Shown here: piece by piece, positions 10,250 through 19,664 of the stretch
Position numbering within the stretch: the first letter of the stretch is position 1
Layout: each line of letters begins with the position of its first letter
Assembly (NCBI RefSeq): GCF_001512305.1
Contig: NZ_LNUT01000004.1
Span: 977,757 to 1,041,756, forward strand
DNA: 64,000 bases
Source of the DNA: Arthrobacter sp. EPSL27
GTDB lineage: Bacteria; Actinomycetota; Actinomycetes; Actinomycetales; Micrococcaceae
Reading direction: 5' to 3'
Notes under the pieces: generated by a model
What the model saw: only the letters and a program-made list of their open reading frames with translations
The model's database searches: none
What the model was told of the DNA's origin: nothing
Made by a program: the position numbers and the translations under genes

Positions 10250-11149
10250 CTAAGACTCTTGAGCTCGCCCGAGTATGGCTTCGGCCCGAGTGGCAATCGG
10301 CTGGTCGATGAAGGTCCCATCGCTGAGCCGCACCGCACCTGATCCCTGCGCACTTGCGCGGGTGAAGGCTTCAATCACGCTGGATGCCCATGCAATCTCG
10401 GCCGTTGTCGGAGCGAACGCGTTGGTGACGATGCTGAGCTGTTTCGGATGGATAGTGACCATTCCGTGGAAGCCCAGAAGGTGAGCGTTGTCTGCAGCCA
10501 CTCTGAGTCCGGCATCATCATCGATGTTGAGGTGAGGCCCGTTCCAGGGCTTGGTGATGCCCGCAGCCGCACACGCCAGCACTACCATTGATCGGGCGGT
10601 GAGCAGCTCCTGCCCCTCTGCCGTCGGGGTTATCCCAAGCTCGGCCGATAAGTCAGCCAGACCGAAGAGTAAGGTATGCACTGAACCGCTTGCTGCCGCG
10701 ATTTGCCGGGCATTCCATACACCAGCCGCTGACTCGATAGTGGGGATCAGCGACGGGAGTACGTCCACGTCGCCAGACCCGAGCAGCAGTGCCTCGAACG
10801 AGTGAACATCGTCCGCCGATTCGACCTTCGGCAGGATGATCATGTCGATCTCCGACAAAACCGGCTGTAAGGCCTTGAGATCTTCCAGCAATTCGGGCAA
10901 TTCGGCAACGCCGTTGACTCGCACGATGCGGGTTACGGAACCCCAATCGGTAGTACGCAGGGCTTCACTGGTGAGTGTGCGTGCCCGCGGTTTAACGCTG
11001 CCCTCAACGGCGTCTTCCAAGTCTAGGATGACGGTACGGGCCCCGCGCTCAATAGCTTTCCTGATCAACTCCGGATGGTCGCCGGGTACGAACAGGGGTG
11101 CAGTGAGAACGCGTCGTTGATTGTTTCGTTCTGCGGCACGCTGTTCCAT
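10250..11149 (-). CDS. HpcH/HpaI-CitE family CoA-ester lyase; citramalyl-CoA lyase candidate
   Basis: Mg-dependent TIM-barrel lyase of 299 aa. The N-terminal signature APLFVPGDHPELIRKA (17-32) with VILDLEDAVEGSVKPRAR (40-57) carries the conserved acidic residues of citrate-lyase beta and malyl/citramalyl-CoA lyases. The distal ILPKVESADDV segment holds the metal-binding Glu. Within this operon it would cleave (S)-citramalyl-CoA to acetyl-CoA and pyruvate. It is the first gene of the minus-strand operon, 225 bp from the divergent IclR regulator, the normal arrangement for a locally controlled catabolic operon. Confidence 0.88.
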   Translation of the reverse strand: MEQRAAERNNQRRVLTAPLFVPGDHPELIRKAIERGARTVILDLEDAVEGSVKPRARTLTSEALRTTDWGSVTRIVRVNGVAELPELLEDLKALQPVLSEIDMIILPKVESADDVHSFEALLLGSGDVDVLPSLIPTIESAAGVWNARQIAAASGSVHTLLFGLADLSAELGITPTAEGQELLTARSMVVLACAAAGITKPWNGPHLNIDDDAGLRVAADNAHLLGFHGMVTIHPKQLSIVTNAFAPTTAEIAWASSVIEAFTRASAQGSGAVRLSDGTFIDQPIATRAEAILGRAQES

Positions 11150-11320
11150 AATCTAATTGTCCCGACGTGGGTATCCGATGTCAACCCACTTGCATGGACA
11201 ATGATCTGCTGGCTTTTGTTGGCCCGATTGGGTTGCACCATGCGAGGAAATAGCCGGCGACGGAGGGGGAGCCACGTGGAGAATTATGGATTCGCCTCGT
11301 CCGAGGTGTGGCATATTTGC

Positions 11321-11342
11321 GGAACGCCGTGCTGATAAACGA
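11321..11342 (+). promoter_or_regulatory. Degenerate copy of the shared ACG-N2-GTGCC motif beside iclR
   Basis: GGAACGCCGTGC (11321-11332) is identical to the left part of the operator at 23880-23894 read on the minus strand (12 of 12 bases). The right half (GATAAACGAA) departs from the GGCA consensus. It lies about 35 bases upstream of the IclR start. A separate 12-bp palindrome CCTCGTCCGAGG is at 11295-11306. Either could be the autoregulatory site. Confidence 0.4.
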
Positions 11343-11374
11343 AAATGGTTACCAAGAGGTGGAGGCCCAGGCAG

Positions 11375-12145
11375 ATGGAAGAGAAGCAGATCGGCTCGAT
11401 CCAGAGCGTAAAAAATGCTCTGAAGATGATCGAAAGCATCGGCGAGCTTCAGCCCGTCGGTGTCTCGGAACTTTCGCGTCACGTGGGATTGCCCAAAAGT
11501 TCCGTGCAGCGAGCCCTCACGACGCTCGGCAATGCCGGGTGGATCAAACAGCTCCCAGATGACCAGAGCCGGTGGCAGCTCACTACTGTGATGCTCGCGA
11601 TTTCGCTCATGGCTTTTGGTGAACACTCGCTTGTGGAGCTGGCTGATCCTGCGATGCGGGAGCTGCAGCAGCGTACCGGAGAGACCATTCACCTCATTTC
11701 CCTTGACGGCGACTCGGGTTTGATCCTTCACCGGGTGGACAGCGAACATACGGTGCGGACTTTCGTGCCTGTTGGTACCCGCTCGCCACTGCATGCTACC
11801 GCGGCCGGCCAGGCCATGCTTGCCTTCATGCCTCCAGAAACAACTGATGAGATCCTGCGCCGCAGTCTCGGTTCGTTTACGGAGCAAACCGTTACTGATC
11901 CCGCTGTGCTCATCGAGCGGCTCGAAGTCGTACGGGAACGCGGGTACGCCGTTAATGTCGCGGAGTGGCGGCGCGAGGTGGCCTCGATCTCATGTGCAAT
12001 CAGAGCGGCACACGGTGCTGTAGTCGGAGCGCTGACTATCTCGATACCTCTCAGCCGCTTCTCTGAGAGCCTTGTGCCGCTGTACGGGTCTTGGTTGAAG
12101 GAGCTTACGGAATCCATCACGCCGATCTCGTCCCGCCGAGTCTAA
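11375..12145 (+). CDS. IclR-family transcriptional regulator
   Basis: 256 aa from the ATG at 11375, which follows GGTGGAGG at suitable spacing; an ATG at 11345 would add 10 residues but has a poor ribosome site. The N-terminal winged helix-turn-helix (about residues 24-60, VSELSRHVGLPKSSVQRAL) and the C-terminal effector domain (ETIHLISLDGDSGLILHRVD, then ATAAGQAMLAFMP) are complete. It is divergent from the CitE-led operon and is the natural controller of it. It is also the only IclR protein in the window, and so the leading candidate to read the TGCC-N7-GGCA sites found at other promoters. Confidence 0.92.
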   Translation: MEEKQIGSIQSVKNALKMIESIGELQPVGVSELSRHVGLPKSSVQRALTTLGNAGWIKQLPDDQSRWQLTTVMLAISLMAFGEHSLVELADPAMRELQQRTGETIHLISLDGDSGLILHRVDSEHTVRTFVPVGTRSPLHATAAGQAMLAFMPPETTDEILRRSLGSFTEQTVTDPAVLIERLEVVRERGYAVNVAEWRREVASISCAIRAAHGAVVGALTISIPLSRFSESLVPLYGSWLKELTESITPISSRRV

Positions 12146-12911
12146 AAAATTGGGGCAGTGTCTCGTTTCCAGGTTTTAGCGATGTCCGGTGCGCCCCGCA
12201 TCGGGGCCGGTGCTGCCATGTCGGCATCGACGGGATGCCTGACTGGTTGGACAGCCGCTCCCTGGCAAGGTGGGAACATACTCACCAGGTGCTCGCCCTG
12301 CATAGCGAGGAAGCAGCAAACACGTGCCGGACCGCGGGCAGGCAGGCAGGCAGGCAGGCAGAGCAGTTCAGCATCGGTGAGCGCCGGTACCGGCCTTTAC
12401 TCGGTCAGGGGCCGGCGCGAGATGAATCTGCGGGTGTTGAGATCTGTCCTCGCAAACAGGTCTGGGACCCTCGACCTCCGACCGACAGTACCAAGTGGGC
12501 CCGGCCACTCCGGATCCATTCATCTGGTCCGAAGGTAGCGGCCTGGTACGCCTGGAATGACCGCTCTGGAGTGACTTGCGGGGCACGAGGGTAATTTTGT
12601 GGCAGAGGACTTCCAGCTGGTGGGTCGCGCCTGGGAACGCCTACGGATAGACCTACCGCCGGTTGAAGCGGCGGTATGAGATCGTGCTGAGGCCAATTCG
12701 GAACACGCTCCGGGCGGACCACTCGCATGGGCAAACGGATTGACGAGGCCCAGCCTGCCTCAGAGGCCATTTAGGCGCCCTGGTCAGGGCTGCGCTCGGC
12801 GGGGGCTCCCTGGGCTTTGGAAGGCATGACTTTGAATCCGGTACACCCCCGGCGCCTATCGACCGCCGGGTCAAGGGAACCGTTGCTAGCAATGACCCTC
12901 GGAGCGATCAT
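12146..12911. other. Gene-free stretch, 766 bases
   Basis: I see no credible gene. The open frames here have no ribosome site, biased composition and no recognisable family. The stretch holds the GGCA microsatellite at 12337-12360 and otherwise looks like decayed DNA between two catabolic operons. Confidence 0.6.
12337..12360. repeat. Tetranucleotide repeat (GGCA)6
   Basis: Six exact GGCA units in tandem. The unit length is not a multiple of three, so inside a gene it would be a phase-variation tract. Here it lies in the gene-free stretch. Confidence 0.9.
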
Positions 12912-14147
12912 CTAACCGACAGCTGCTGGCTGGACAAGGGATTTCAGGCTGACGTCGTCCGAGGCGAGGTCGGCGTCGTTCAGGGATATACCTGACTTCA
13001 TGAGCTCCATCGCGGTGCGGACATCCCGGGGCCGGTTGCATCCGGCCACGCCGACGAGGCGACGCCCGTCAAGGTAGAAGACGGAGAAGTCACGTGCAGA
13101 CACGCTGCCTCGAGTGACGTAGCGGTCCCAAGGACCGTGGAAGCCAGCGTAGTGGATGCGTTCGGTGTATTGGCTCGACCAAAACCAGTGGACGTCGTCA
13201 TAGGAGACCATCTGGCCGAGCATGTTCCGAGCCGCGACCTTGGCCTGAAGGATGGCGTTCTGCCAGTGCTCCACGCGGAGATGCCGCCCTGCAAGCGGGT
13301 GGAAGTGGTTCGTCACGTCGCCGGCCGCGTAAATCCCGTCCACGCTTGTTCGGCAGAACTCGTCGACTCGAATTCCTCCTTGGACCTCAAGTCCGGCGTC
13401 AACAGCCAGCTCCGAGTTTGGCTCTGTGCCAAACCCAAACACCACGAGGTCGCACTCAAGCGTGCGCCCGCTTGCAGTGAGGACGCTTTTGACATGCCCC
13501 TCGCCTCCCAGGGCAATCGCGCGGTCCTCAAAGATCATGTCTACTCCATGTTCCGCATGAACATCCTTGAGCACGCTGCCCATGTCATTGCCGAGGGCTT
13601 GAACGAGTGGCGCGGAAAGCATTTCCACGGCGGTGACCTCCATGCCGCTCGAACGCAGGGCGGCAGAGACCTCGGTACCGATGAAACCCATGCCAAGTAC
13701 TACGGCCCGGCCCCCTGGGCGGATAGCTCTTCTGAGGGCAATCGCATCATCAGCGGTCCGCAGGCTGAACACTCCCTGAAGGTCCAATCCAGGTAGGGGC
13801 AAGAGCCGGTTGCGTGCGCCGGTTGCGAGCAGGAGTCGATCAAAGGGGAGCTGCTCGCGGGAGCTAAGCTCAACGGACCGGCTGGAAACATCGATCTTCA
13901 CTGCTCGAGACCCGAATTTCGTCTCGATTCCCCGATCGGTGTAGCTAACTATGGGACGGGTGAGAATTGCGTCGAGGCTGCCGTTGGCGAGAAAGTCTTT
14001 GGAAAGGGCTGGACGCTCATAGGGGGCGTGCGACTCCTCACCCACGAGCGTAACGCGGCCCTTATATCCCTCCTCCCTGAGCGTCACCGCGGCTGTGCCT
14101 CCGGCGAGACTGCCGCCGATGATCACGATGTTCTCTGGGTAGTCCAT
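12912..14147 (-). CDS. FAD-dependent ferredoxin reductase (putidaredoxin reductase/BphA4 type)
   Basis: Transfers electrons from NADH to a ferredoxin; 411 aa, the usual length. The FAD site IIGGSLAGGTAAVTLREEG is at residues 9-27, followed by ERPALSKDFL. The NAD-binding site VVLGMGFIGTEVSAAL is near 148, and the second FAD motif GIYAAGDVTNHFHPL near 270. It is divergent from the ferredoxin-P450 operon, with 215 bp between starts, and is the likely physiological donor of the ferredoxin at 14363. A second candidate donor, the FprB-like fusion, lies at 15865. Confidence 0.92.
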   Translation of the reverse strand: MDYPENIVIIGGSLAGGTAAVTLREEGYKGRVTLVGEESHAPYERPALSKDFLANGSLDAILTRPIVSYTDRGIETKFGSRAVKIDVSSRSVELSSREQLPFDRLLLATGARNRLLPLPGLDLQGVFSLRTADDAIALRRAIRPGGRAVVLGMGFIGTEVSAALRSSGMEVTAVEMLSAPLVQALGNDMGSVLKDVHAEHGVDMIFEDRAIALGGEGHVKSVLTASGRTLECDLVVFGFGTEPNSELAVDAGLEVQGGIRVDEFCRTSVDGIYAAGDVTNHFHPLAGRHLRVEHWQNAILQAKVAARNMLGQMVSYDDVHWFWSSQYTERIHYAGFHGPWDRYVTRGSVSARDFSVFYLDGRRLVGVAGCNRPRDVRTAMELMKSGISLNDADLASDDVSLKSLVQPAAVG

Positions 14148-14229
14148 GGGGTCTCCTAGTGGAAGTGAGGCCGATCACGCACTGATGTTGCAGGTGCTGT
14201 CGGTGATACAGCAGCAAATAGTCCTTGCG

Positions 14230-14244
14230 TGCCGCATAGTGGAC
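14230..14244 (+). promoter_or_regulatory. Shared operator-like dyad, site A (TGCC-N7-GGAC)
   Basis: TGCCGCATAGTGGAC, preceded by GCG, lies between the divergent ferredoxin-reductase and ferredoxin/P450 genes. It differs from site D (TGCCACATAATGGTA) at only four of fifteen positions. It lacks the ACG element five bases upstream seen at other copies. Confidence 0.5.
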
Positions 14245-14362
14245 CATCTTGCCAAAAATGTTGACGAGCTTCAATAGTTCATGGAGGATGGCAATCATCG
14301 ACCACACGTGACGCGCCTCTCAATACAGAGGGTGCAGACGTGGATGACAAGGAGGTCAGTCT

Positions 14363-14566
14363 ATGAAAGTCACCGTTAATCGGAATCACTGTCAAGGACA
14401 CACGATGTGCAATATGGCGGCGTCCGAGGTCTTCAAGTTGGATGAAGACGGCAATGCCTATGTTGAAAGCTCAGAAGTACCAGCCGAACTCCATGCCAAG
14501 GCTCAGGCGGGCGCAGCCGCCTGCCCCGAGCGCGCGATTGTGATCGAGGAGCAAACACGCCCATGA
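14363..14566 (+). CDS. [3Fe-4S] ferredoxin of a P450 system
   Basis: Small electron carrier of 67 aa. Cys10, Cys16 and Cys54 (followed by Pro) fit a single cluster. Position 13, a Cys in 4Fe ferredoxins, is His here (CQGHTMC), typical of the 3Fe-4S ferredoxins that serve bacterial P450s. The ATG follows AAGGAGG. The stop overlaps the P450 start (ATGA), so the two are coupled and surely partners. Reduction is by the reductase at 12912 or the fusion at 15865. Confidence 0.93.
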   Translation: MKVTVNRNHCQGHTMCNMAASEVFKLDEDGNAYVESSEVPAELHAKAQAGAAACPERAIVIEEQTRP

Positions 14567-15816
14567 CCAACGAAATCCCCACCCGCAACGAAGTCGATCT
14601 CGACATCCATTCTCCTGAATATCGCGATGGTACGGTCGCAGTTGAAGCAGAAGTGCGCTCGAAATGCCCAGTCGCCTGGACTAAGCATTACGACGGCCAC
14701 TGGGTTGTGACCAGTCACCACGGCGTCGGCGCCGGGCTGCGGGACCGCGATCGATACTCGGCGGCGAAGACGCTGGATGAAAATGGGAGGCTCACTGGCG
14801 GTGTGACCATCCCCACCGCCGAGACCTACCGTGCGCTGCCTAACGAATCCGATCCTCCCGAGTGGGACCACTACCGGAAGCTCGTGAGTCGTCCGTTCTC
14901 TCCGCAGTCGGTTGAGAAGCTTGTTCCCCTGATCGAGAAGTACACGACCGAGGTCATCGACCACATGATTGAGCTCGGTGAGGCCGACTTCGTGATGCAG
15001 GTTGGCAGTCCTGTGACCGCACTTATCACCCTCGACGTGATCGGACTGCCTCTCGGCGACTGGCGGTTCTATGCAGAGCGCATTCATCAGACCTTCACCG
15101 GAATGCCCGGTGACGGCAGTTCGGAAGCTGGCATTCCGGGCATCCATAAACGACTTTCTGAAACGATCACTGAGCGTCGAGCGAACCCAGGCAAGGGCCT
15201 TCTCGATGACCTCATCGCCTCGGAAATCGAGGGGGAGCCCGTAACTGACGACGTCATCAAGGATCTCCTCTACGACATCCTCATTGGCGGGTTTGATACG
15301 ACGGCGGGCCTGCTCGCCGCGTCGCTCAAGTACCTCGCCGGAAAGACTGAAGTCCAAAAGCGCCTCTTGGAGGACGATGATTTCCTTCGGACCGCCACCG
15401 AGGAATTCCTGCGCTGGGTCAGCCCGGCCGTCGGCCTAGCAAAGACCGCAACTCAAGACATTGAGCTCGAGGGCCAGACCATCCCGGCCGGCGACCGCAT
15501 ATGGTTCATGTACCGTGCCGCCAACTGGGACCCCGAAGAATTTGAAAACCCCGAGACCCCGGATTTGGAGCGAACACCGAATCGGCACTACGCGTTCGGT
15601 GCAGGAATCCACCGGTGCCTTGGTTCCAACCTTGCACGAGCGGTCTTCCAAACGGTGCTGCGCCAGTTTCTGACGCGTGTACCCGATTACGAGGTTCAAG
15701 AAGATCAGCTTCAGAACTATGCCTACGCTGCAACCAACGCCGGTTTCGCGTACTTCCCCATTAAGTACACGCCAGGCAAGCGACTCAGCGAACACCCCAT
15801 ATTCGAAACGCTTTAA
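14563..15816 (+). CDS. Cytochrome P450
   Basis: Soluble haem monooxygenase of 417 aa. The heme loop FGAGIHRCLG (345-354) has ligand Cys352. The oxygen-activating I-helix is GGFDTT (242-247) and the K-helix ExxR is E281/R284. The sequence suits a bacterial class I P450 fed by a ferredoxin. The acidic N-terminus and KLVSRPFSPQSVEKL segment recall enzymes of alicyclic and terpenoid catabolism, but the substrate is not deducible. It would introduce the first hydroxyl group of the pathway. The CYP family needs an identity comparison. Confidence 0.95.
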   Translation: MTNEIPTRNEVDLDIHSPEYRDGTVAVEAEVRSKCPVAWTKHYDGHWVVTSHHGVGAGLRDRDRYSAAKTLDENGRLTGGVTIPTAETYRALPNESDPPEWDHYRKLVSRPFSPQSVEKLVPLIEKYTTEVIDHMIELGEADFVMQVGSPVTALITLDVIGLPLGDWRFYAERIHQTFTGMPGDGSSEAGIPGIHKRLSETITERRANPGKGLLDDLIASEIEGEPVTDDVIKDLLYDILIGGFDTTAGLLAASLKYLAGKTEVQKRLLEDDDFLRTATEEFLRWVSPAVGLAKTATQDIELEGQTIPAGDRIWFMYRAANWDPEEFENPETPDLERTPNRHYAFGAGIHRCLGSNLARAVFQTVLRQFLTRVPDYEVQEDQLQNYAYAATNAGFAYFPIKYTPGKRLSEHPIFETL

Positions 15817-15864
15817 ACGGAAGAGCAGGCTCGTGCACGAGAAATCAGGGAGAGTGTCACGTAG

Positions 15865-17508
15865 ATGACATATGTCATTGCAAAGGGATGCTGCAACGAT
15901 GCCTCGTGCGTCAGCGTATGCCCTGTCGACTGCATCCGGCCCCGGCCCAGTGACCCGGAGTTCAAGACCGCCGAGCAGCTCTATATCGACCCCGCGTCGT
16001 GTATCGATTGTGCTGCCTGCATGTGGGAATGCCCGGTTTCAGCCATTCATGATGAAAACGACATGCCCAGCGGACTCGATATCTTTCGCGATATCAATGC
16101 AGAATATTTCGAGCACAATCCGCTCCGTGTCACCGAAACGGCGAGGACGGGACGGCGTAAGCTACCCGAAACCAGACCCAAATTGCGGGTAGCTATCGTT
16201 GGGGCCGGGGCCTCCGGATGCTACGCCGCGGAGGCACTGGCCGTCGTTCCTGGGGTGGAAGTGTCACTTTTCGATCGGTTGCCCACCCCGTACGGGCTCA
16301 TTCGTGCGGGAGTGGCACCGGATCATCAAAAGACCAAATCCATCACCAAACAATTCGAAAAGGTTCTTAAGCGGCCCAATGTCCACAGCTATTTCAACGT
16401 AGAGCTGGGCAAACACATCACTGTGGAAGACCTCCTGGAGTGGCATCACGCGGTCATCGTGTCGGTCGGAGCAGATGACGATCGCAAGCTGGGGATTCCG
16501 GGGGAGGATCTCCCAGGGTCCTATTCCGCCCGGGAATTCGTGGCTTGGTACAACGGAAGCCCGAGCCACGCAGACAGTTCCTTCGACCTCACGGGAGAGC
16601 AGGTTGTCCTCATCGGCAATGGGAACGTTGCCCTTGATGTCGCACGTGTTTTAGCCGAGAGACCGAAGGCCTTCGCTGCCACTGACATGACGGACTATGC
16701 GATAGATGCACTCGAGTCAAGCGGGGTCCGTGAAGTCATGATTGTGGCACGACGTGGAATCGACGAAGCCGCATTCACAACCTCGGAATTGCACGCTCTC
16801 ACCGAGCTTGACGGCGTGGATGTGGTTATACGGAAAGAGGAAGTGGAAGCTGATGTCGCAGCCCCCCTGTCAAATGATTCGTTCGGGACCCGAGGGAAAC
16901 GGGACCTTGCCTCCCGCATTTGCGTACAGGAAAGCGGCGATGCCGACCGAAAAATCACTTTTCGTTTTCGGCATGAACCCGTTTCGATCAACGGTGATAC
17001 CGAAGTTGAATCGATTACGTTCCGGAGCACGCTCGATGAGTCGGTTGAGGAAACGATCAAGACCAGGCTGGTGCTCCGAGCCATCGGATATCGCACGTCT
17101 CCCACGCCGGGCGTGCCTTTTGATCCAAAAAAAGGCACCATCCCAAATGACGGAGGCCGTGTTGTCAATGTCGACATGGAACACGCAGTGCAAGGGCTGT
17201 ACTGCACGGGGTGGGCAAAGAGGGGAGCGACCGGCGTCATCGGCACCAGCAAGTGGTGTTCGATTGAAACGGTCAATGCAATTTTTGAGGACTTCGAGCA
17301 GGGTTTGCTTCGCGACCCAGCCGCTCTCGATGAGGAGGTACTGGGCTTCGTGGCCTCACGTCAGCCTGAACTCATTGATCTCGAAGGCTGGTTGAGGATC
17401 GATGCCGCTGAGCGGCTAAGGGGTGCTGAAGCACCCACTCCTAAGCCGAGAAGGAAGTTTCATAGTCTCGCGGACATGCTGAGCGTCGGGCTCGGGCAAC
17501 GGGCCTAG
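15865..17508 (+). CDS. fprB: Ferredoxin-ferredoxin:NADP reductase fusion (FprB type)
   Basis: 547 aa in two parts. An N-terminal bacterial ferredoxin domain (1-75) has clustered Cys at 9/10, 15, 19, 23 and 46, 49, 52, 56, as in seven-iron ferredoxins. An adrenodoxin-reductase-like domain follows, with FAD motif IVGAGASGCY (111-120), PTPYGLIRAGVAPDHQ (about 141-156) and NADP site LIGNGNVALDVARVL near 250. The layout matches mycobacterial FprB. It lies 48 bp after the P450 gene and probably shares its transcript, giving the P450 a self-contained second electron path. Confidence 0.92.
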   Translation: MTYVIAKGCCNDASCVSVCPVDCIRPRPSDPEFKTAEQLYIDPASCIDCAACMWECPVSAIHDENDMPSGLDIFRDINAEYFEHNPLRVTETARTGRRKLPETRPKLRVAIVGAGASGCYAAEALAVVPGVEVSLFDRLPTPYGLIRAGVAPDHQKTKSITKQFEKVLKRPNVHSYFNVELGKHITVEDLLEWHHAVIVSVGADDDRKLGIPGEDLPGSYSAREFVAWYNGSPSHADSSFDLTGEQVVLIGNGNVALDVARVLAERPKAFAATDMTDYAIDALESSGVREVMIVARRGIDEAAFTTSELHALTELDGVDVVIRKEEVEADVAAPLSNDSFGTRGKRDLASRICVQESGDADRKITFRFRHEPVSINGDTEVESITFRSTLDESVEETIKTRLVLRAIGYRTSPTPGVPFDPKKGTIPNDGGRVVNVDMEHAVQGLYCTGWAKRGATGVIGTSKWCSIETVNAIFEDFEQGLLRDPAALDEEVLGFVASRQPELIDLEGWLRIDAAERLRGAEAPTPKPRRKFHSLADMLSVGLGQRA

Positions 17509-18063
17509 TACTGCAGCCGCGTTCATTCCTGGTCGCCAGGGGAATAACACAGTGGGCATCTGCGGCGGTTTTCCTGGCCGGAGCGGCAATGTTCAGAACC
17601 CGGAGAATAAGCCGCTAGGGGAGCCCCGGGCGCATGAAGGGTCTGCTGTTGATGTGGCTTGACCCCGAGACGCTCCGCGATGGGTTACTGGCCCGACCGG
17701 TGAATCATCCTGTGTCCTGACAGCGCAATGATCGGCTGGATGGCACTGGCACTCGGCGAGGAAACTGCTCTGCCAGATGCTCCGACCTCAGTGCGCCGGA
17801 ACTTCCGAATCTCGTTGTCCCCGGTGGTCTGGCGCACGTTGTTGGGTCGGAAACTCTAGCTAAGCAAGTTCCGGTCGCCCTGGGAGGCCAGTGCAGGTTT
17901 GAACTCAGGGATGCCCAGTAGAGGTTGACGCATTCTATGAAAGAGAAACCGGGGCCAGTCAACGTTTAGCTGGCCGGTCCCATAGAGAAATGAACAGATG
18001 CGGTTGTGGCCCGGCAGCGGAATCCCGCCCGAGCCTTTTGGTATGGATGAAAAGAGATTGAAC
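17509..18063. other. Gene-free stretch, 555 bases
   Basis: No convincing open frame on either strand. A short CCTGG-TCG-CCAGG hairpin near 17528 may help end the fprB transcript but has no T-tract. The right part must contain the pntA promoter, which I could not define. Confidence 0.5.
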
Positions 18064-19617
18064 GTGGCACGTATTGGGATCGTGGCGGAGTTGAGCCGCG
18101 AGAAGCGGGTGGCGGCGACGCCGACCACCGTTAGGCAGTTGTTGGGTTTGGGCTACGAGGTCGTGGTCGAGAAGGGCGCGGGGGAGTCCGCGTCGTTCCG
18201 TGATGAGGCTTATGCTGAGGCCGGTGCTGTGATTGTGGGTGCTGACGAGGCGTGGGGCAGCGAGGTGGTGTTGCGGGTCAATCCGCCCACTGAGGAAGAG
18301 ATCACCCGCCTGGCCGAGGGTGCCACGCTGATCGGGTCGTTGAGCCCTGGGTTGCGGCCGGAGTTGGTGGAGGCGCTGGCGGCGCGTCCGATCACGGCGC
18401 TGGCGTTGGATGCGGTGCCGCGGATTTCACGGGCCCAGTCGATGGATGTGCTCAGTTCGATGGCGAACATTGCCGGGTACCGTGCCGTGATCGAGGCGGC
18501 TCACGAGTTCGGCCGGTTTTTCACGGGACAGGTGACCGCGGCGGGTAAGGTCCCGCCCGCGAAGGTCCTCGTCGCGGGCGCAGGCGTTGCCGGGTTGGCG
18601 GCGATCGGCGCTGCGAGCAGCTTGGGCGCGATTGTCCGGGCGACGGACCCGCGGCCAGAGGTTGCCGATCAGGTGAAATCCATCGGCGGAACCTATCTTA
18701 AGGTCGAGGTCGCCGAAGAGATGCGGTCCACGGACGGGTACGCCAAGGCCACCTCCGAGGCATACAACGCCAGGGCTGCGGAAATTTACTCGGAGCAGGC
18801 TGCGGATGTGGACATCATTATCACCACTGCCCTGATCCCGGGGCGGCCGGCGCCGAAGCTGCTCACCGCTGAGGACGTGGCAAGCATGAAGCCGGGCAGC
18901 GTGATCGTAGACATGGCCGCCGGGCAGGGCGGAAACGTCGAAGGCTCGGTCGCCGGGGAACGGGTCGTGACCGACAACGGCGTCGTAATCCTGGGGTATA
19001 CGGATCTACCGGCCCGGTTACCGGCCCAGGCCTCCCAGCTGTACGGGACGAACATGGTGAACCTCCTCAAGCTCCTCACCCCGGACAAAGACGGGCAGCT
19101 GACAATTGATTTCGACGACGTTGTCCAGCGCTCCGTGACGGTGGTGCGCGAGGGCGAGAAGACCTGGCCGCCGCCCCCGGTCCAGGTCTCCGCCGCACCC
19201 GCAGCCACGACCCAGGGCCCGGTCGCCGAAAGCCCTGCACCTAAGAAGAAACAGGGCCTTAGCGCTGCGGGCAAGACCGGTCTTTTTGCCGCCGGTATCG
19301 CGGTGTTGTTCGGGGTCAACGCGGTGGCCCCGGCGCCGTTGCCCCAGCATTTCACGGTGCTGATGCTCTCGGTCGTGGTCGGGTTTTATGTGATCGGAAA
19401 GGTCCATCACGCCCTGCATACCCCGCTGATGTCCGTGACGAACGCGATCTCCGGAATCATCGTCGTCGGTGCGCTGCTGCAGGTCACGTCCGACAACCCT
19501 GTGATGCAGGTCCTCGCCGCGGTCGCGGTCCTGCTCGCCAGCATCAACATCTTCGGCGGGTTCGCCGTGACCCGGCGCATGCTCGCCATGTTCTCGGCCG
19601 GGAAGGCCCGTTCATGA
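18064..19617 (+). CDS. pntA: NAD(P) transhydrogenase subunit alpha PntA
   Basis: Proton-pumping transhydrogenase converting NADH plus NADP to NADPH. The start is probably the GTG at 18064, which fits the conserved beginning [19 protein letters not shown]; an ATG at 18043 is possible. Domain I binds NAD(H): [14 protein letters not shown] [15 protein letters not shown] near residue 130, [17 protein letters not shown] near 175, and MAAGQGGN near 290. An Ala/Pro-rich linker (about 365-400) leads to four C-terminal membrane helices. It is the fused alpha form, 517 aa. It overlaps pntB and supplies NADPH for monooxygenases. Confidence 0.94.
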   Translation: MARIGIVAELSREKRVAATPTTVRQLLGLGYEVVVEKGAGESASFRDEAYAEAGAVIVGADEAWGSEVVLRVNPPTEEEITRLAEGATLIGSLSPGLRPELVEALAARPITALALDAVPRISRAQSMDVLSSMANIAGYRAVIEAAHEFGRFFTGQVTAAGKVPPAKVLVAGAGVAGLAAIGAASSLGAIVRATDPRPEVADQVKSIGGTYLKVEVAEEMRSTDGYAKATSEAYNARAAEIYSEQAADVDIIITTALIPGRPAPKLLTAEDVASMKPGSVIVDMAAGQGGNVEGSVAGERVVTDNGVVILGYTDLPARLPAQASQLYGTNMVNLLKLLTPDKDGQLTIDFDDVVQRSVTVVREGEKTWPPPPVQVSAAPAATTQGPVAESPAPKKKQGLSAAGKTGLFAAGIAVLFGVNAVAPAPLPQHFTVLMLSVVVGFYVIGKVHHALHTPLMSVTNAISGIIVVGALLQVTSDNPVMQVLAAVAVLLASINIFGGFAVTRRMLAMFSAGKARS

Positions 19618-19664
19618 GCGCCGTCACCGCAACAGCAGCAGCAACACTTACGAGGAGCTCTACC

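Noticed and set aside
12337..12360. Possible CRISPR-like repeat
   Set aside because: It is a simple four-base tandem without spacers; no cas gene or repeat-spacer pattern was seen anywhere in the window.
12091..12594. 167-codon frame containing the GGCA repeat
   Set aside because: It starts inside iclR, has no ribosome site and low-complexity content; treated as non-coding.
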